From: Gemmataceae bacterium | GTDB lineage: Bacteria; Planctomycetota; Planctomycetia; Gemmatales; Gemmataceae | Direction: 5' to 3' | Length of the DNA stretch: 64,000 nucleotides | Assembly (NCBI GenBank): GCA_022842245.1 | Contig: JALHPZ010000006.1 | Span: 62,001-126,000, forward strand | Part shown: one piece after another, positions 1 through 11,632 of the stretch | Layout of the letters: each line of letters begins with the position of its first letter | Position numbering within the stretch: position 1 is the first letter of the stretch | Made by a program: the position numbers and the translations under genes | Notes under the pieces: model-generated | Databases searched by the model: none | Seen by the model: only the letters and a program-made list of their open reading frames with translations | What the model was told of the DNA's origin: nothing

Positions 1-918
1 GCGGAGGTCCGGTCCTCGCTCGCTCCGCGATTGAAGCCGAGTCCGATGCGTTCGCGCGAGTTGTCGGCGGCCGCCGAGAAGCTCGGCCGCCTCTACCCGC
101 AGGACGTGTGGGGCAGCGAAGCGACGATCGTCAACACCTGGACCGGCGGCAGCATGGGGCCGTACCTCCGGCAGCTCCCGCAGTACTACGGCGACACGCC
201 GGTCCGCGACCTCGGCCTGCTCGCCAGCGAAGGCCGCATGACCATCCCCTTCGCGAACAGCTCCCCGAGCGGCGTGCTGGACATCCTCTCGCACTATTTC
301 GAGTTCATCCCCGAATCCGAGATCGACTCGACGCAGCCGACGGTGCTCGGCGCGCACGAGATCGTCGAAGGCGGAAGCTACTACATCCTGCCGACTACGC
401 TCTACGGCCTGTACCGCTACCACATTTCGGACCTCGTGCGCGTGACGGGCTTCCTCGGCCGCACGCCATTGGTCGAGTTCCTCGGCAAAGGCAGCCGCTT
501 CGCGAACCTGACGGGCGAGAAGCTGAGCGAGCACCACGTGACGAAGGCGGTGGACGCGGTGCTGAAGACGGTACCGCAGCCGATCACGGGCTACACGCTC
601 GCGCCGGTGTTCGACGAGCGCGAGCCGTATTACGCGATCTTCCTGGAGGAGCCGGACGCCGCCGACGCGGGTCAGTTGCGGCGGTTCCTGAAGGAACTGG
701 ACCGCGAGTTGGGCGTGCAGAACATCGAGTACGCCGCCAAGCGCGAGAGCGGACGCCTGGGTCCGCTGCGCGTTCGCGTCATCCCGGCCGGCCACTGGGC
801 GAAGTGGGACGCCGAGCGCCTGAAGAAGACCGGCGGCGCGGCCGAGCAGTACAAGCGGCCGTGCCTGATCGGGGATCTGAACTTCGCCGCGACAATGCCA
901 GCGCGGGATTTCGCCTGA
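1..918 (+). CDS. GH3 auxin-responsive promoter family protein (3' part)
   Basis: The reading frame is open from base 1, so the 5' end lies outside the window; 305 residues are visible. The stretch resembles the C-terminal half of GH3 proteins, acyl-adenylate-forming enzymes that in plants join amino acids to small carboxylic acids. Visible signatures are TWTGG, an LLASEGRM segment, and YGLYRYHISDLVRVTGF, which matches the nucleotide-binding motif of the fold. Full GH3 proteins are about 550-600 residues, so about half is missing. Bacterial members have no firmly established substrate. The stop codon overlaps the next start (TGATG), so it is probably translationally coupled to the kinase that follows. 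Confidence 0.75.
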   Translation, partial: AEVRSSLAPRLKPSPMRSRELSAAAEKLGRLYPQDVWGSEATIVNTWTGGSMGPYLRQLPQYYGDTPVRDLGLLASEGRMTIPFANSSPSGVLDILSHYFEFIPESEIDSTQPTVLGAHEIVEGGSYYILPTTLYGLYRYHISDLVRVTGFLGRTPLVEFLGKGSRFANLTGEKLSEHHVTKAVDAVLKTVPQPITGYTLAPVFDEREPYYAIFLEEPDAADAGQLRRFLKELDRELGVQNIEYAAKRESGRLGPLRVRVIPAGHWAKWDAERLKKTGGAAEQYKRPCLIGDLNFAATMPARDFA

Positions 919-2651
919 TGACAGCCATCTCTTCCGATTCCGATCGCGACGAACGTCTCGCCGCCCTGCTCGCGTCGCTCGGCGAGCAGGCGCGCGCCGG
1001 GGGCGTGCCGGATGTCGCGGCGGCCGCGCGCGAGCACCCCGACCTCGCGGATGAGCTGCGAGAATTGTGGGCCGTGGCGCAATTCGCGGACCTCGCGCGC
1101 GGGGCGAACACGGCGTCCACGCTGCCGTTCCGGCCGGCGCCGGGCGGGGATGCGCTCGCGCCGCTGCCGCGCGAGTTCGGCGATTTCGAACTGCTGTCCG
1201 AACTGGGCCGCGGCGGCATGGGGGTCGTCTACAAGGCGCGGCAGAAATCTCTCAACCGGATCGTGGCGCTCAAGATGGTGCGCGAGGCACACCTGGCGTC
1301 CGACGCCGACCGCGCTCGCTTTCGCGCCGAGGCCGAGTCGGCGGCGCGGCTCCAGCACCCGAACATCGTCACCGTCCACGAGGTCGGCACCGCCGAGGGG
1401 CAGGCGTACTTCTGCATGGAGTACGTCGAGGGGCAGACGCTCGCCGAGCGGCTGGCGAAGGACGGTCCGATGCCGCCACGGGATGCCGCGAGCCTCGTAG
1501 CCGCCATCGCCCGCGCCGTGCAGCACGCGCACGAACAGGACATCCTTCACCGCGATCTCAAACCGAGCAACGTCCTGCTTTCGCAGTCGTCAAGTCGTCA
1601 AGTCGTCAAGTCGTCAAGTCCGGAAGAGGGTCTTCGACCTGACGACTTGAGACTGGATGACTTGACGACGGCGAAGATTTCCGACTTCGGCCTGGCCAAG
1701 CGGATCGACGGGTCGGAGTCGCTGACGCGGACGGGGGCGATCGTCGGCACACCGAGCTACATGGCACCGGAACAGGCAACGGGGCGGAAGGACCTGACGC
1801 CGGCGGCGGACGTTTATTCGCTGGGGGCGATCCTGTACGAACTGCTGACGGGCCGGCCGCCGTTCCGCGCCGCGACGGCGGTGGACACGCTGCTGTTGGT
1901 GCTGGAGCAGGAGGCGATTCCGCCGCGGGATCTGATTCCGACGATCGACCGGGACATCGACCTGATCTGCCGGAAGTGCCTGCAGAAGCCGGCGAACCTG
2001 CGGTACGAGTCGGCGGCGGCGCTGGCGGACGACCTGGACGCGTATTTGAAGGGCGAGGCGATCTCGTCGCGGCCGAGCGGGCTGGGGTATTTCGTGTCGC
2101 GGCTGATGCGGGAGACGCACCACGCGGAGGTGCTGGAACACTGGGGCGTGCTCTGGATGTGGCACAGCCTGATGATCTTCCTGCTGTGCCTCGCGACGCA
2201 GGCGATGGCGTGGGCGGGCGTCGCGTGGCACCTGTACTATCTGATGACGTGGGGCTTCGGTCTGGCGGCGTGGGGCACGATCCTGTGGAAGCTGCGGCGG
2301 CGGGCGGGGCCGGTGTTGTTCGTGGAGCGGCAGATCGCGCACGCGTGGGCGGCCGGGGTGTTCGCCAGCATGGCGATGTTCGTGATCGAGGTCGTGGCGG
2401 AGTTGCCGGTGCTGAAGTTGTCGCCGGCAATCGCGGTGGCGGCGGGGATGGTGCTGTTCTTCAAGGCGGGCATCCTGTCGGGGCAGTTTTACATCTACGC
2501 GGCGTTGAACTTCGCGGTGGCGGTACTGATGGCGGCGTTCCCGCGCGCGGCGCATCTGATGTTCGGCGTGGCGTCGGCGGTGTCGTTCTTCGTTCCGGGC
2601 CTGAAGTACTACCGCCAGCGCCAGCGCGGCGGAGGCGGGGCAAATTCCTGA
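918..2651 (+). CDS. membrane-bound Ser/Thr protein kinase
   Basis: A 577-residue Hanks-type kinase, started at the ATG that overlaps the upstream stop by one base. The kinase domain spans about residues 88-378: glycine loop ELGRGGMGVVY, ATP-binding Lys119 (VALK), catalytic HRDLKPSN with Asp213, DFG at 256-258 and the GTPSYMAPE activation segment. The C-terminal part (about 410-565) holds roughly six hydrophobic segments, so the kinase is probably anchored in the inner membrane with a membrane sensor or channel-like module. Residues about 223-251, between the catalytic loop and DFG, are encoded by a palindromic repeat, an unusual insertion site. Key catalytic residues are intact. The ligand is unknown. 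Confidence 0.85.
   Translation: MTAISSDSDRDERLAALLASLGEQARAGGVPDVAAAAREHPDLADELRELWAVAQFADLARGANTASTLPFRPAPGGDALAPLPREFGDFELLSELGRGGMGVVYKARQKSLNRIVALKMVREAHLASDADRARFRAEAESAARLQHPNIVTVHEVGTAEGQAYFCMEYVEGQTLAERLAKDGPMPPRDAASLVAAIARAVQHAHEQDILHRDLKPSNVLLSQSSSRQVVKSSSPEEGLRPDDLRLDDLTTAKISDFGLAKRIDGSESLTRTGAIVGTPSYMAPEQATGRKDLTPAADVYSLGAILYELLTGRPPFRAATAVDTLLLVLEQEAIPPRDLIPTIDRDIDLICRKCLQKPANLRYESAAALADDLDAYLKGEAISSRPSGLGYFVSRLMRETHHAEVLEHWGVLWMWHSLMIFLLCLATQAMAWAGVAWHLYYLMTWGFGLAAWGTILWKLRRRAGPVLFVERQIAHAWAAGVFASMAMFVIEVVAELPVLKLSPAIAVAAGMVLFFKAGILSGQFYIYAALNFAVAVLMAAFPRAAHLMFGVASAVSFFVPGLKYYRQRQRGGGGANS
1584..1671. repeat. in-frame palindromic insert in kinase gene
   Basis: The left half carries four tandem copies of an AGTCGTCA-type unit and the right half carries the complementary GACTTGA/TGACGAC units, forming a large imperfect hairpin. 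It adds about 27 codons without a stop and without shifting the kinase frame. It sits between the catalytic loop and the DFG motif, where kinases normally have only a short linker. Confidence 0.7.
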
Positions 2652-2766
2652 ATTTGGAGTTCCACCCCCGCTTCGGCGCGTTATGATCGAGGGTCGTTGA
2701 AAAGTCGGGCCGGTATTCTCCCCACCGCCGGCCAGCCGCCCCTGTTCGCCTACCGGAGCGACAGCA

Positions 2767-4236
2767 ATGTCCCTCCACTCCCGCCTGCCCGTGCCGGATT
2801 CCGAGCCGGACCCGAACAAGACGATCGACCTGAGTCTCGCCGACGCGCCGGTCGAGGACATCGGCGAGATCGTCAATCTGGACCATTTGCTGGAAGCCGC
2901 GAATGCGCCGGGCGACACATTGCCCGGGGAGGGTTACCCGTCGCGCTTCGCGATCGGGGACGAAGTGGGTCGCGGCGGCATGGGCGAGGTCCATTCGTGC
3001 TGCGACGTGCACCTGAATCGCGAGGTGATCGCGAAAGTCCTGCATCGGAAATATCTGGACCGCCCCGATGTGGTCGCGCGGTTCCGGGAAGAAATCCGCA
3101 TCACAAGCCAGCTCGAGCATTCCGGCGTGGTGCCGCTGTACGAGGCGGGCACCCTGCCCGACGGCCGGCCGTACTTCATCATGCAGCGCATTTGGGGCCT
3201 CACCCTGCGCGCGGTGCTGGACGAACGGCCGAACGCGAACGAGGGCCGCACTCGCCTCCTGAAGATCTTCGAGCAGATTTGCCACACGATGGCCTACGCG
3301 CATGCGCAGCGGATCATCCACCGGGACCTGAACCCGTCGAACGTGATGATCGGCCTGTTCGGCCAGGTGAAGGTGATGGACTGGGGCCTGGCAAAGGCGA
3401 TGGACGAGGCGCGGCGTCGGCCGTGCACCCCGACCGTCGAAGCCGACGACGATGAGACCGCGGCGCTGACGAAGTTCGGCAGCGTGATGGGTACGCCGGC
3501 GTACATGCCGCCGGAGCAGGCCACCGGCGACGTGGAGAAACTGGACGAACGCTGCGATGTGTTCGGGCTGGGAGCGATCCTCTGCGAGATCCTGACGGGT
3601 CAGCCGCCGTACGTGCAGGAGGACCGCAAGGGCGTGCTGAAGCTGGCGATCAAGGCGCAGCTCGACGACGCCTACGCCCGGCTGGACGCGTGCCGCGCCG
3701 ACCGCGAGCTGGTGGCGCTGGCCAAGGCGTGCCTGGCCCCGAACCGCGAAGACCGCCCGCGCGACGCCGGCGTCGTCATCGACCGCCTGAGCAAGTACTT
3801 CGACACCGTGCTCCGCCAGGCCGAGGGCGATCTCCTCCGCTTCTTCGACCTCAGTCTCGACCTCTTCTGCATCGCCAGTTTCGATGGCTTCTTCCATCGG
3901 ATCAACGACAATTTCTCGCGCGTCCTCGGCTACACGACGGCGGAACTGCTCGCCAAGCCGTTCATCTCGTTCGTCCACCCCGAAGACCAGCAGCGCACCA
4001 TGGGCGTGATGGCGCAGCTCGACCAGGGCTTCCCGCTGGTGCGCTTCCGCAACCGCTACCGCGACGTGCGTGGCACGTATCGCTGGTTCGAGTGGACCGC
4101 GAAGGCGGTGCCGAAGGACGACGTGATCTTCGCCGCCGCCCGCGACGTGACGGAGCAGGTGATGCTCGAGGAGCGTTTGAAGAAGCTGGAAGCGGACGCG
4201 GCCCCGGAACCGGCACGCGAGACGGTCGTCCCGTGA
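2767..4236 (+). CDS. Ser/Thr protein kinase with C-terminal PAS domain
   Basis: A 489-residue soluble kinase. The kinase domain is at about residues 60-345: glycine loop EVGRGGMGEV, Lys90 (EVIAKVL), catalytic HRDLNPSN with Asp187, DWG at 205-207 in place of DFG, and MGTPAYMPPE. The usual Lys of HRDLKP is Asn189, so the phosphate-contacting lysine is missing although the catalytic Asp remains. Residues about 358-465 look like a PAS sensor domain (LFCIASFDG, GYTTAELL, FVHPEDQ, then RYRDVRGTYRWFEW of a PAC motif). A short acidic tail follows. PAS-kinase order suggests a cytoplasmic sensor kinase. No membrane segment is seen. It ends 5 bases from a convergent gene. Confidence 0.85.
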   Translation: MSLHSRLPVPDSEPDPNKTIDLSLADAPVEDIGEIVNLDHLLEAANAPGDTLPGEGYPSRFAIGDEVGRGGMGEVHSCCDVHLNREVIAKVLHRKYLDRPDVVARFREEIRITSQLEHSGVVPLYEAGTLPDGRPYFIMQRIWGLTLRAVLDERPNANEGRTRLLKIFEQICHTMAYAHAQRIIHRDLNPSNVMIGLFGQVKVMDWGLAKAMDEARRRPCTPTVEADDDETAALTKFGSVMGTPAYMPPEQATGDVEKLDERCDVFGLGAILCEILTGQPPYVQEDRKGVLKLAIKAQLDDAYARLDACRADRELVALAKACLAPNREDRPRDAGVVIDRLSKYFDTVLRQAEGDLLRFFDLSLDLFCIASFDGFFHRINDNFSRVLGYTTAELLAKPFISFVHPEDQQRTMGVMAQLDQGFPLVRFRNRYRDVRGTYRWFEWTAKAVPKDDVIFAAARDVTEQVMLEERLKKLEADAAPEPARETVVP

Positions 4237-4241
4237 GTGGA

Positions 4242-5072
4242 TCAGACCGGATCGGTCGGCGTCGCGCGCAGCCGTTCGACGACGGCGGCATGGATGCCGG
4301 CGACGCTCGCCACCAGGCCGCGACGCTGGACGAAGCCGTCTTCGCCGTAAGTCAGCGGTTCGCCGCGCAGGCCTGTCACGCTACCGCCGGCCTCCGTCAC
4401 CAAAATATGCCCGGCGCAGATGTCCCAGTCCCGGAAGTTCGGGTAGGTGTTCACGTACACGTCCGCTTCGCCGCGCGCCACCACGGCGAGCTTCACCCCG
4501 GCCGAGTACATCTCCAGCGTACGCTCCGGCTTGAGCGCGAGCTGCGCCTTCGTCGGCGAGTTCTTCTTGGACGGCCGGCTCTGTACCAGGACGCACGATC
4601 CCGCCTGCGCCGTGTTCCGCACCCGGCAGCGCGCCGGTGCGCCCCGTTCGCCGATCTTCGTCCAGCACCCGCCGCCGAGCGCCGCGTAGGTGTACGTCAT
4701 GGTCGTCGGTTCGAGGACGACGCCGAGCACGGGCACGCGGTCGACGGTGAGACCGATCATCGTGGAGAACTCGCCGTTCTTCATGGCGAAGCCGCGCGTG
4801 CCGTCGATCGGATCGACGACCCACATGCGCGCCGGCGCGTTCGCCGCGGTTGTCTGCGGCGTGGCGGTGTCCTCCTCGGCGCAAAGGCCGTCGAACGGGA
4901 AGGCTTCGTGCAGGAACTTCAGGATGATGTCCTGCGAGCCTTTGTCGACGTGGGTGCTGATGTCCGACGGCGCGTTCGGGATCGGCGTGAAGGATTCGTA
5001 TTCGGCGCGGATGAATTGCCCCGCCCGTTCGGCCGCGGCGAGCGCGGCGGCCAGTTCGCGTTCCAGGTTCAT
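4242..5072 (-). CDS. inositol monophosphatase family protein, CysQ-like
   Basis: A 276-residue member of the Mg-dependent IMPase/FBPase superfamily. It shows the metal-binding triad in order: an AEED motif, DPIDGTRGF, and the C-terminal WDICAGHILVTEAGG. The DPIDGT(K/R)GF form is typical of 3'(2'),5'-bisphosphate nucleotidases (CysQ/Hal2), which remove PAP made in sulfate assimilation. Histidinol-phosphate or inositol-phosphate phosphatase activity cannot be excluded. Length is normal for the family. It is divergent from the HisA/F-like gene, 23 bases apart, so the two promoters overlap. Confidence 0.75.
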   Translation of the reverse strand: MNLERELAAALAAAERAGQFIRAEYESFTPIPNAPSDISTHVDKGSQDIILKFLHEAFPFDGLCAEEDTATPQTTAANAPARMWVVDPIDGTRGFAMKNGEFSTMIGLTVDRVPVLGVVLEPTTMTYTYAALGGGCWTKIGERGAPARCRVRNTAQAGSCVLVQSRPSKKNSPTKAQLALKPERTLEMYSAGVKLAVVARGEADVYVNTYPNFRDWDICAGHILVTEAGGSVTGLRGEPLTYGEDGFVQRRGLVASVAGIHAAVVERLRATPTDPV

Positions 5073-5088
5073 CGGGTCATTGTAGAAT
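5061..5088 (+). promoter_or_regulatory. putative promoter, leaderless type
   Basis: A TAGAAT -10 box at 5083-5088 ends 7 bases before the ATG at 5096, with a weak TTCCAG -35 candidate 16 bases further up. This spacing puts the transcription start at or next to the A of the start codon. Confidence 0.45.
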
Positions 5089-5095
5089 TCCCGCC

Positions 5096-5836
5096 ATGCC
5101 GGTCCCGCGAATCATTCCCGTGCTGGACGTGCTCGGCGGCGAAGTCGTCCGCGCCGTCGGCGGCCGACGCAGCGAATACCGGCCGATCGTCAGCCGCGTG
5201 ACGACTTCCACGGAACCGCTGCAAGTCGCGCGCGATCTGCTCGCCTTCACCGGCGCGAACGAACTCTACGTCGCTGACCTCGACGCGATCCGGGGCGGAG
5301 CGATGTCGGAGAAGACGCGCGGGATGTTGAACGCGATCGGCGTTCCCGTCTGGCTCGATTGCGGCATGGGAAAAGGGGTGGGTTGTCTTTGCCGCGGCGA
5401 AAACCACTCCCGACCCCTTTTCCCATGCCAGGTTCGTCCCGTCATTGGCTTTGAATCGGCGGCTTCGCCGGACGTGCTCTCCGAAGCAACAACATTCTCG
5501 CTCGACCTCTGGAACGGCGAACTGTTCGGCCCGTGGTCCTCATGGGGCGTCGAACATTCCCGGGACTGGTTGGGCGTCGTCGATCGCGCGATCGCGCGCG
5601 GCGTCGGCACCCTGATCGTGCTCGACCTGCCGGCCGTCGGCTCGCAATCCGGTCCCGGCACGTTGGACGTCTGCCGTCGAATCCGCGACCGGTACCCGAA
5701 ACTGGAGTTGCTATCCGGCGGAGGGGTCCGCAACGCGAACGACCTCGCCCGGTTTGGCGAGGTTGGCGTCGACGGCGTACTCGTGGCGTCGGCGATCCAC
5801 GACGGCGTTCACTTCACGATCGACACTTCCGCGTAG
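5096..5836 (+). CDS. HisA/HisF-related TIM-barrel protein
   Basis: A 246-residue protein that starts like HisA (IIPVLDVLGGEVVRAVGG) and carries the barrel phosphate-binding features LYVADLDAI near residue 60 and LLSGGGVRN near residue 204. HisA/HisF-related proteins of this kind occur in methanogens and in bacteria with tetrahydromethanopterin-linked C1 metabolism, which includes planctomycetes; its exact reaction is not established here. It is unlikely to be the true histidine isomerase because no his genes adjoin it. Residues about 90-112 are encoded by a REP-type palindrome inserted in frame. The 3' end overlaps the convergent lipoprotein gene by 28 bases. Confidence 0.7.
   Translation: MPVPRIIPVLDVLGGEVVRAVGGRRSEYRPIVSRVTTSTEPLQVARDLLAFTGANELYVADLDAIRGGAMSEKTRGMLNAIGVPVWLDCGMGKGVGCLCRGENHSRPLFPCQVRPVIGFESAASPDVLSEATTFSLDLWNGELFGPWSSWGVEHSRDWLGVVDRAIARGVGTLIVLDLPAVGSQSGPGTLDVCRRIRDRYPKLELLSGGGVRNANDLARFGEVGVDGVLVASAIHDGVHFTIDTSA
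5363..5429. repeat. REP-type palindrome inside HisA/F-like gene
   Basis: A 67-base hairpin with a perfect 17-base outer stem (GGCATGGGAAAAGGGGT and its complement) and an imperfect inner stem. The right arm carries the ACTCCCGACCCCTTTT core that also occurs at 49787-49861 and 50319-50395. It is read as about 22 codons with no stop. Confidence 0.8.
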
Positions 5837-6114
5837 CGCGGGAAGGCTTCCATCGTGCGGCGGTCGGTGTCCAGTTCCTGCGTCAGGCGCTTGAGGGCCT
5901 CGTCGGCGTTCGTGGCCGTCACTTCGCCGGGCGTGATGTACACGGCCGGGGGCGTGGGGCGCGGGGCTTCGCGCACGATCGGTTCGGGCGCATCGGCGGG
6001 CGCGGCTTTGCCGGCGGGCGGAAGGCCCTGCATCTGCGCCAGCGGGCCGATCGGCTTGATGTGCACGCAACCGGTGGCGATCAGGATGAGCGCGAGCGGG
6101 ACAAGCCGTATCAT
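5809..6114 (-). CDS. small lipoprotein
   Basis: A 101-residue protein with a lipoprotein signal peptide: hydrophobic LVPLALILIATG followed by Cys16. The mature part is proline- and alanine-rich, with a C-terminal helix-forming segment (NADEALKRLTQEL). No known domain was recognised. Its start overlaps the stop of the upstream exported-protein gene by ATGA, so the two form an operon and may act together in the periplasm or at the outer membrane. Confidence 0.7.
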   Translation of the reverse strand: MIRLVPLALILIATGCVHIKPIGPLAQMQGLPPAGKAAPADAPEPIVREAPRPTPPAVYITPGEVTATNADEALKRLTQELDTDRRTMEAFPRYAEVSIVK

Positions 6115-6560
6115 TTCGAACCTCCGGCAGCAGGAGCGGGAGCGACGATCGACGCCGGATCGATCGTGGTCGACGGGGCCGGGTCGCGTGTCGGTCGGGC
6201 CGCGGAGCCACGGATGCCCATTCGAGCCACGCGGGCCTGACAGATTTCGACCGCCTGCTTTTCGAGTTCGTCGATGCGCGCCAGCAACGCTTCGTCGTTC
6301 TTCGCGGCGGCCAGCTCCCGCAGCTTCGCGCAGACGTCCAGCCGGCGCGTGCAGGCGTTCTGCTCGTCCTTCACCGCGTCCGCGAGGACATCGGCGGCCA
6401 GCGGCGCGATGATGATCGCCGGCCGCAACGGTGTCGGAGCTTTCTCGGCGGGTTTATCGTCGGACTTCGGACCCTTCGAGCGGACCGGAGCGACATCGGC
6501 GGCGACCAGGGCGACGGCCGAAAGCGCCACGGCCAGCCCCCCGGCGGCGGTGCGGATCAT
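6111..6560 (-). CDS. exported protein of unknown function
   Basis: The ATG at 6560 was chosen because it is followed by a signal-peptide-like segment (GGLAVALSAVALVAA) and preceded by a GGGGGA ribosome site about 8 bases upstream. The 149-residue product has a basic, proline-containing linker, then a helical region around residues 65-115 containing three cysteines (NACTRRLDVCAKL, AVEICQ), then an Ala/Pro tail. No family was recognised. It is co-transcribed with the lipoprotein gene downstream through a 4-base overlap. Confidence 0.65.
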   Translation of the reverse strand: MIRTAAGGLAVALSAVALVAADVAPVRSKGPKSDDKPAEKAPTPLRPAIIIAPLAADVLADAVKDEQNACTRRLDVCAKLRELAAAKNDEALLARIDELEKQAVEICQARVARMGIRGSAARPTRDPAPSTTIDPASIVAPAPAAGGSK

Positions 6561-6707
6561 CGAATTCCCCCACGGCATCGGCGGACCGCTTCCCCGGCGG
6601 ACCCGTCCGATTCCCGGCCCTATGCCATCCCGCGCCGGGCCTGTAAAGGCGAGTTTTCCACCCGCAAGCGCCGCATACCATGGAAGGAGAATCGGAGAAC
6701 GATCGCG

Positions 6708-7379
6708 ATGACCTGCGTGCCGCTCGGCGAAGAAGCCGTGATCGCCTACCTGCCGGACGAAGCGACCGCCGTGCGTTTCGCCGCCGCGGTGCGCGCCGCC
6801 GCGCCCCCGTGGCTCCAAGACGTGGTGCCCGCCTACGCCAGCGTCGGCGTCTTCTTCGACGCCGACCAGATCCGCACCGCGGACGCGATCGCCTGGCTCA
6901 AGAAGCACGCCGCCCGGCGCGGGCCGGCACCGGCCGAACCCCGCCGCCACGAAATCCCCGTCTGCTACGAGTTCGACCTCGACCTGCCCCGCGTGGCCGA
7001 ACTCACCGGCCTGCCCGCCGAACGCGTCGTCGAGTTGCACGCCGCCGCCGAATACACCGTCTACGCGATCGGCTTCGTGCCGGGGTTTCCCTACTTGGGG
7101 TATTTGCCGGAGGAGTTGTGCGGCGTCCCGCGGCTCGCCAGCCCGCGCCTCCGCGTCGAACCGGGCAGCGTCGGCCTCACCGGCCGGCAAACCGGCATCT
7201 ACCCACTCGCCCGCCCCGGCGGCTGGCATCTCCTCGGCCGAACCCCCCTCACCCTCGTCGACGTCGCCGACGACTTCTTCCCCCTGCGCGTCGGCGACGC
7301 CGTCCGCTTCCGCCGCATCGACGACCGCGAGTTCAAAGAGTGGGAAGGCGAACGGCTGGCGGTTACCTCCGAATCGTGA
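6708..7379 (+). CDS. pxpB: 5-oxoprolinase subunit PxpB (KipI family)
   Basis: A 223-residue protein matching the PxpB/KipI family: the core GFVPGFPYLGYLP, the PRLASPRLRVEPGSVGLTG segment, and RQTGIYPLARPGGW followed by LLGRTP are characteristic. PxpB works with PxpA and PxpC to hydrolyse ATP and open 5-oxoproline to glutamate; in Bacillus KipI also inhibits the sporulation kinase KinA. Neither pxpA nor pxpC is next to it, which is unusual, so the partners must be elsewhere if it acts as an oxoprolinase. The ATG at 6708 is preceded by GGAG. Confidence 0.85.
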   Translation: MTCVPLGEEAVIAYLPDEATAVRFAAAVRAAAPPWLQDVVPAYASVGVFFDADQIRTADAIAWLKKHAARRGPAPAEPRRHEIPVCYEFDLDLPRVAELTGLPAERVVELHAAAEYTVYAIGFVPGFPYLGYLPEELCGVPRLASPRLRVEPGSVGLTGRQTGIYPLARPGGWHLLGRTPLTLVDVADDFFPLRVGDAVRFRRIDDREFKEWEGERLAVTSES

Positions 7380-7441
7380 ATCGACCCCGCCGGTCGCGAG
7401 ATTCCCCCGCCGGCGCGTCCGTCTGGGAAACACGGTCCGTA

Positions 7442-7471
7442 TTGACCGGTTCTCCCGCAAATTCTTAGACT
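7442..7471 (+). promoter_or_regulatory. putative sigma-70-type promoter of secA
   Basis: TTGACC at 7442-7447 and TAGACT at 7466-7471 are separated by 18 bases, 45 bases before the secA start. Confidence 0.5.
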
Positions 7472-7516
7472 GACATTTGGACCCCGACGCCACCGACGAC
7501 CCAAGGCCCCGTATCC

Positions 7517-11323
<3,807 letters not shown>

Positions 11324-11343
11324 CGTTCTCGGGGCGTAGTCGG

Positions 11344-11632
11344 ATGGCGTCGAACGTCGAGATCGAAATGCGTTGGGTCGCGGCTTGGAACGATGCGTGC
11401 GACCTTGTTCGCGGCGAGCGCGATGTGCCGTGTTTGCTCCCGGACCATTCGATCGTCAGCTTTGACGATTGCCTCGGCTGGCTACAGGACTCCCTCCGTG
11501 TACTTGGGATTCGAGGTCCACGTCGAAAGAGGTTGGGTCGGCCACCGTCGTGGAATCGTAACCCATCGCAAACCGTCGGATGGTGGACCGGCTCTTGGCC
11601 CCAACGGGGCCACCGACAATAGCCGGGGGTGA
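11344..11632 (+). pseudogene. small hypothetical gene with a frameshift
   Basis: The first frame from ATG 11344 reads VEIEMRWVAAWNDACDL, then VPCLLPDHSIVS and GWLQDS. Coding character then moves to another frame (VYLGFEVHVERGWVGHRRG) and continues to a stop at 11632. The switch lies at a CCC run around 11491-11496 and is mended by removing one base. The combined product looks like a small soluble protein of about 80 residues of unknown function. The 3' end runs into a palindromic repeat, so the native end may also be altered. A sequencing error is the alternative explanation. Confidence 0.5.
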
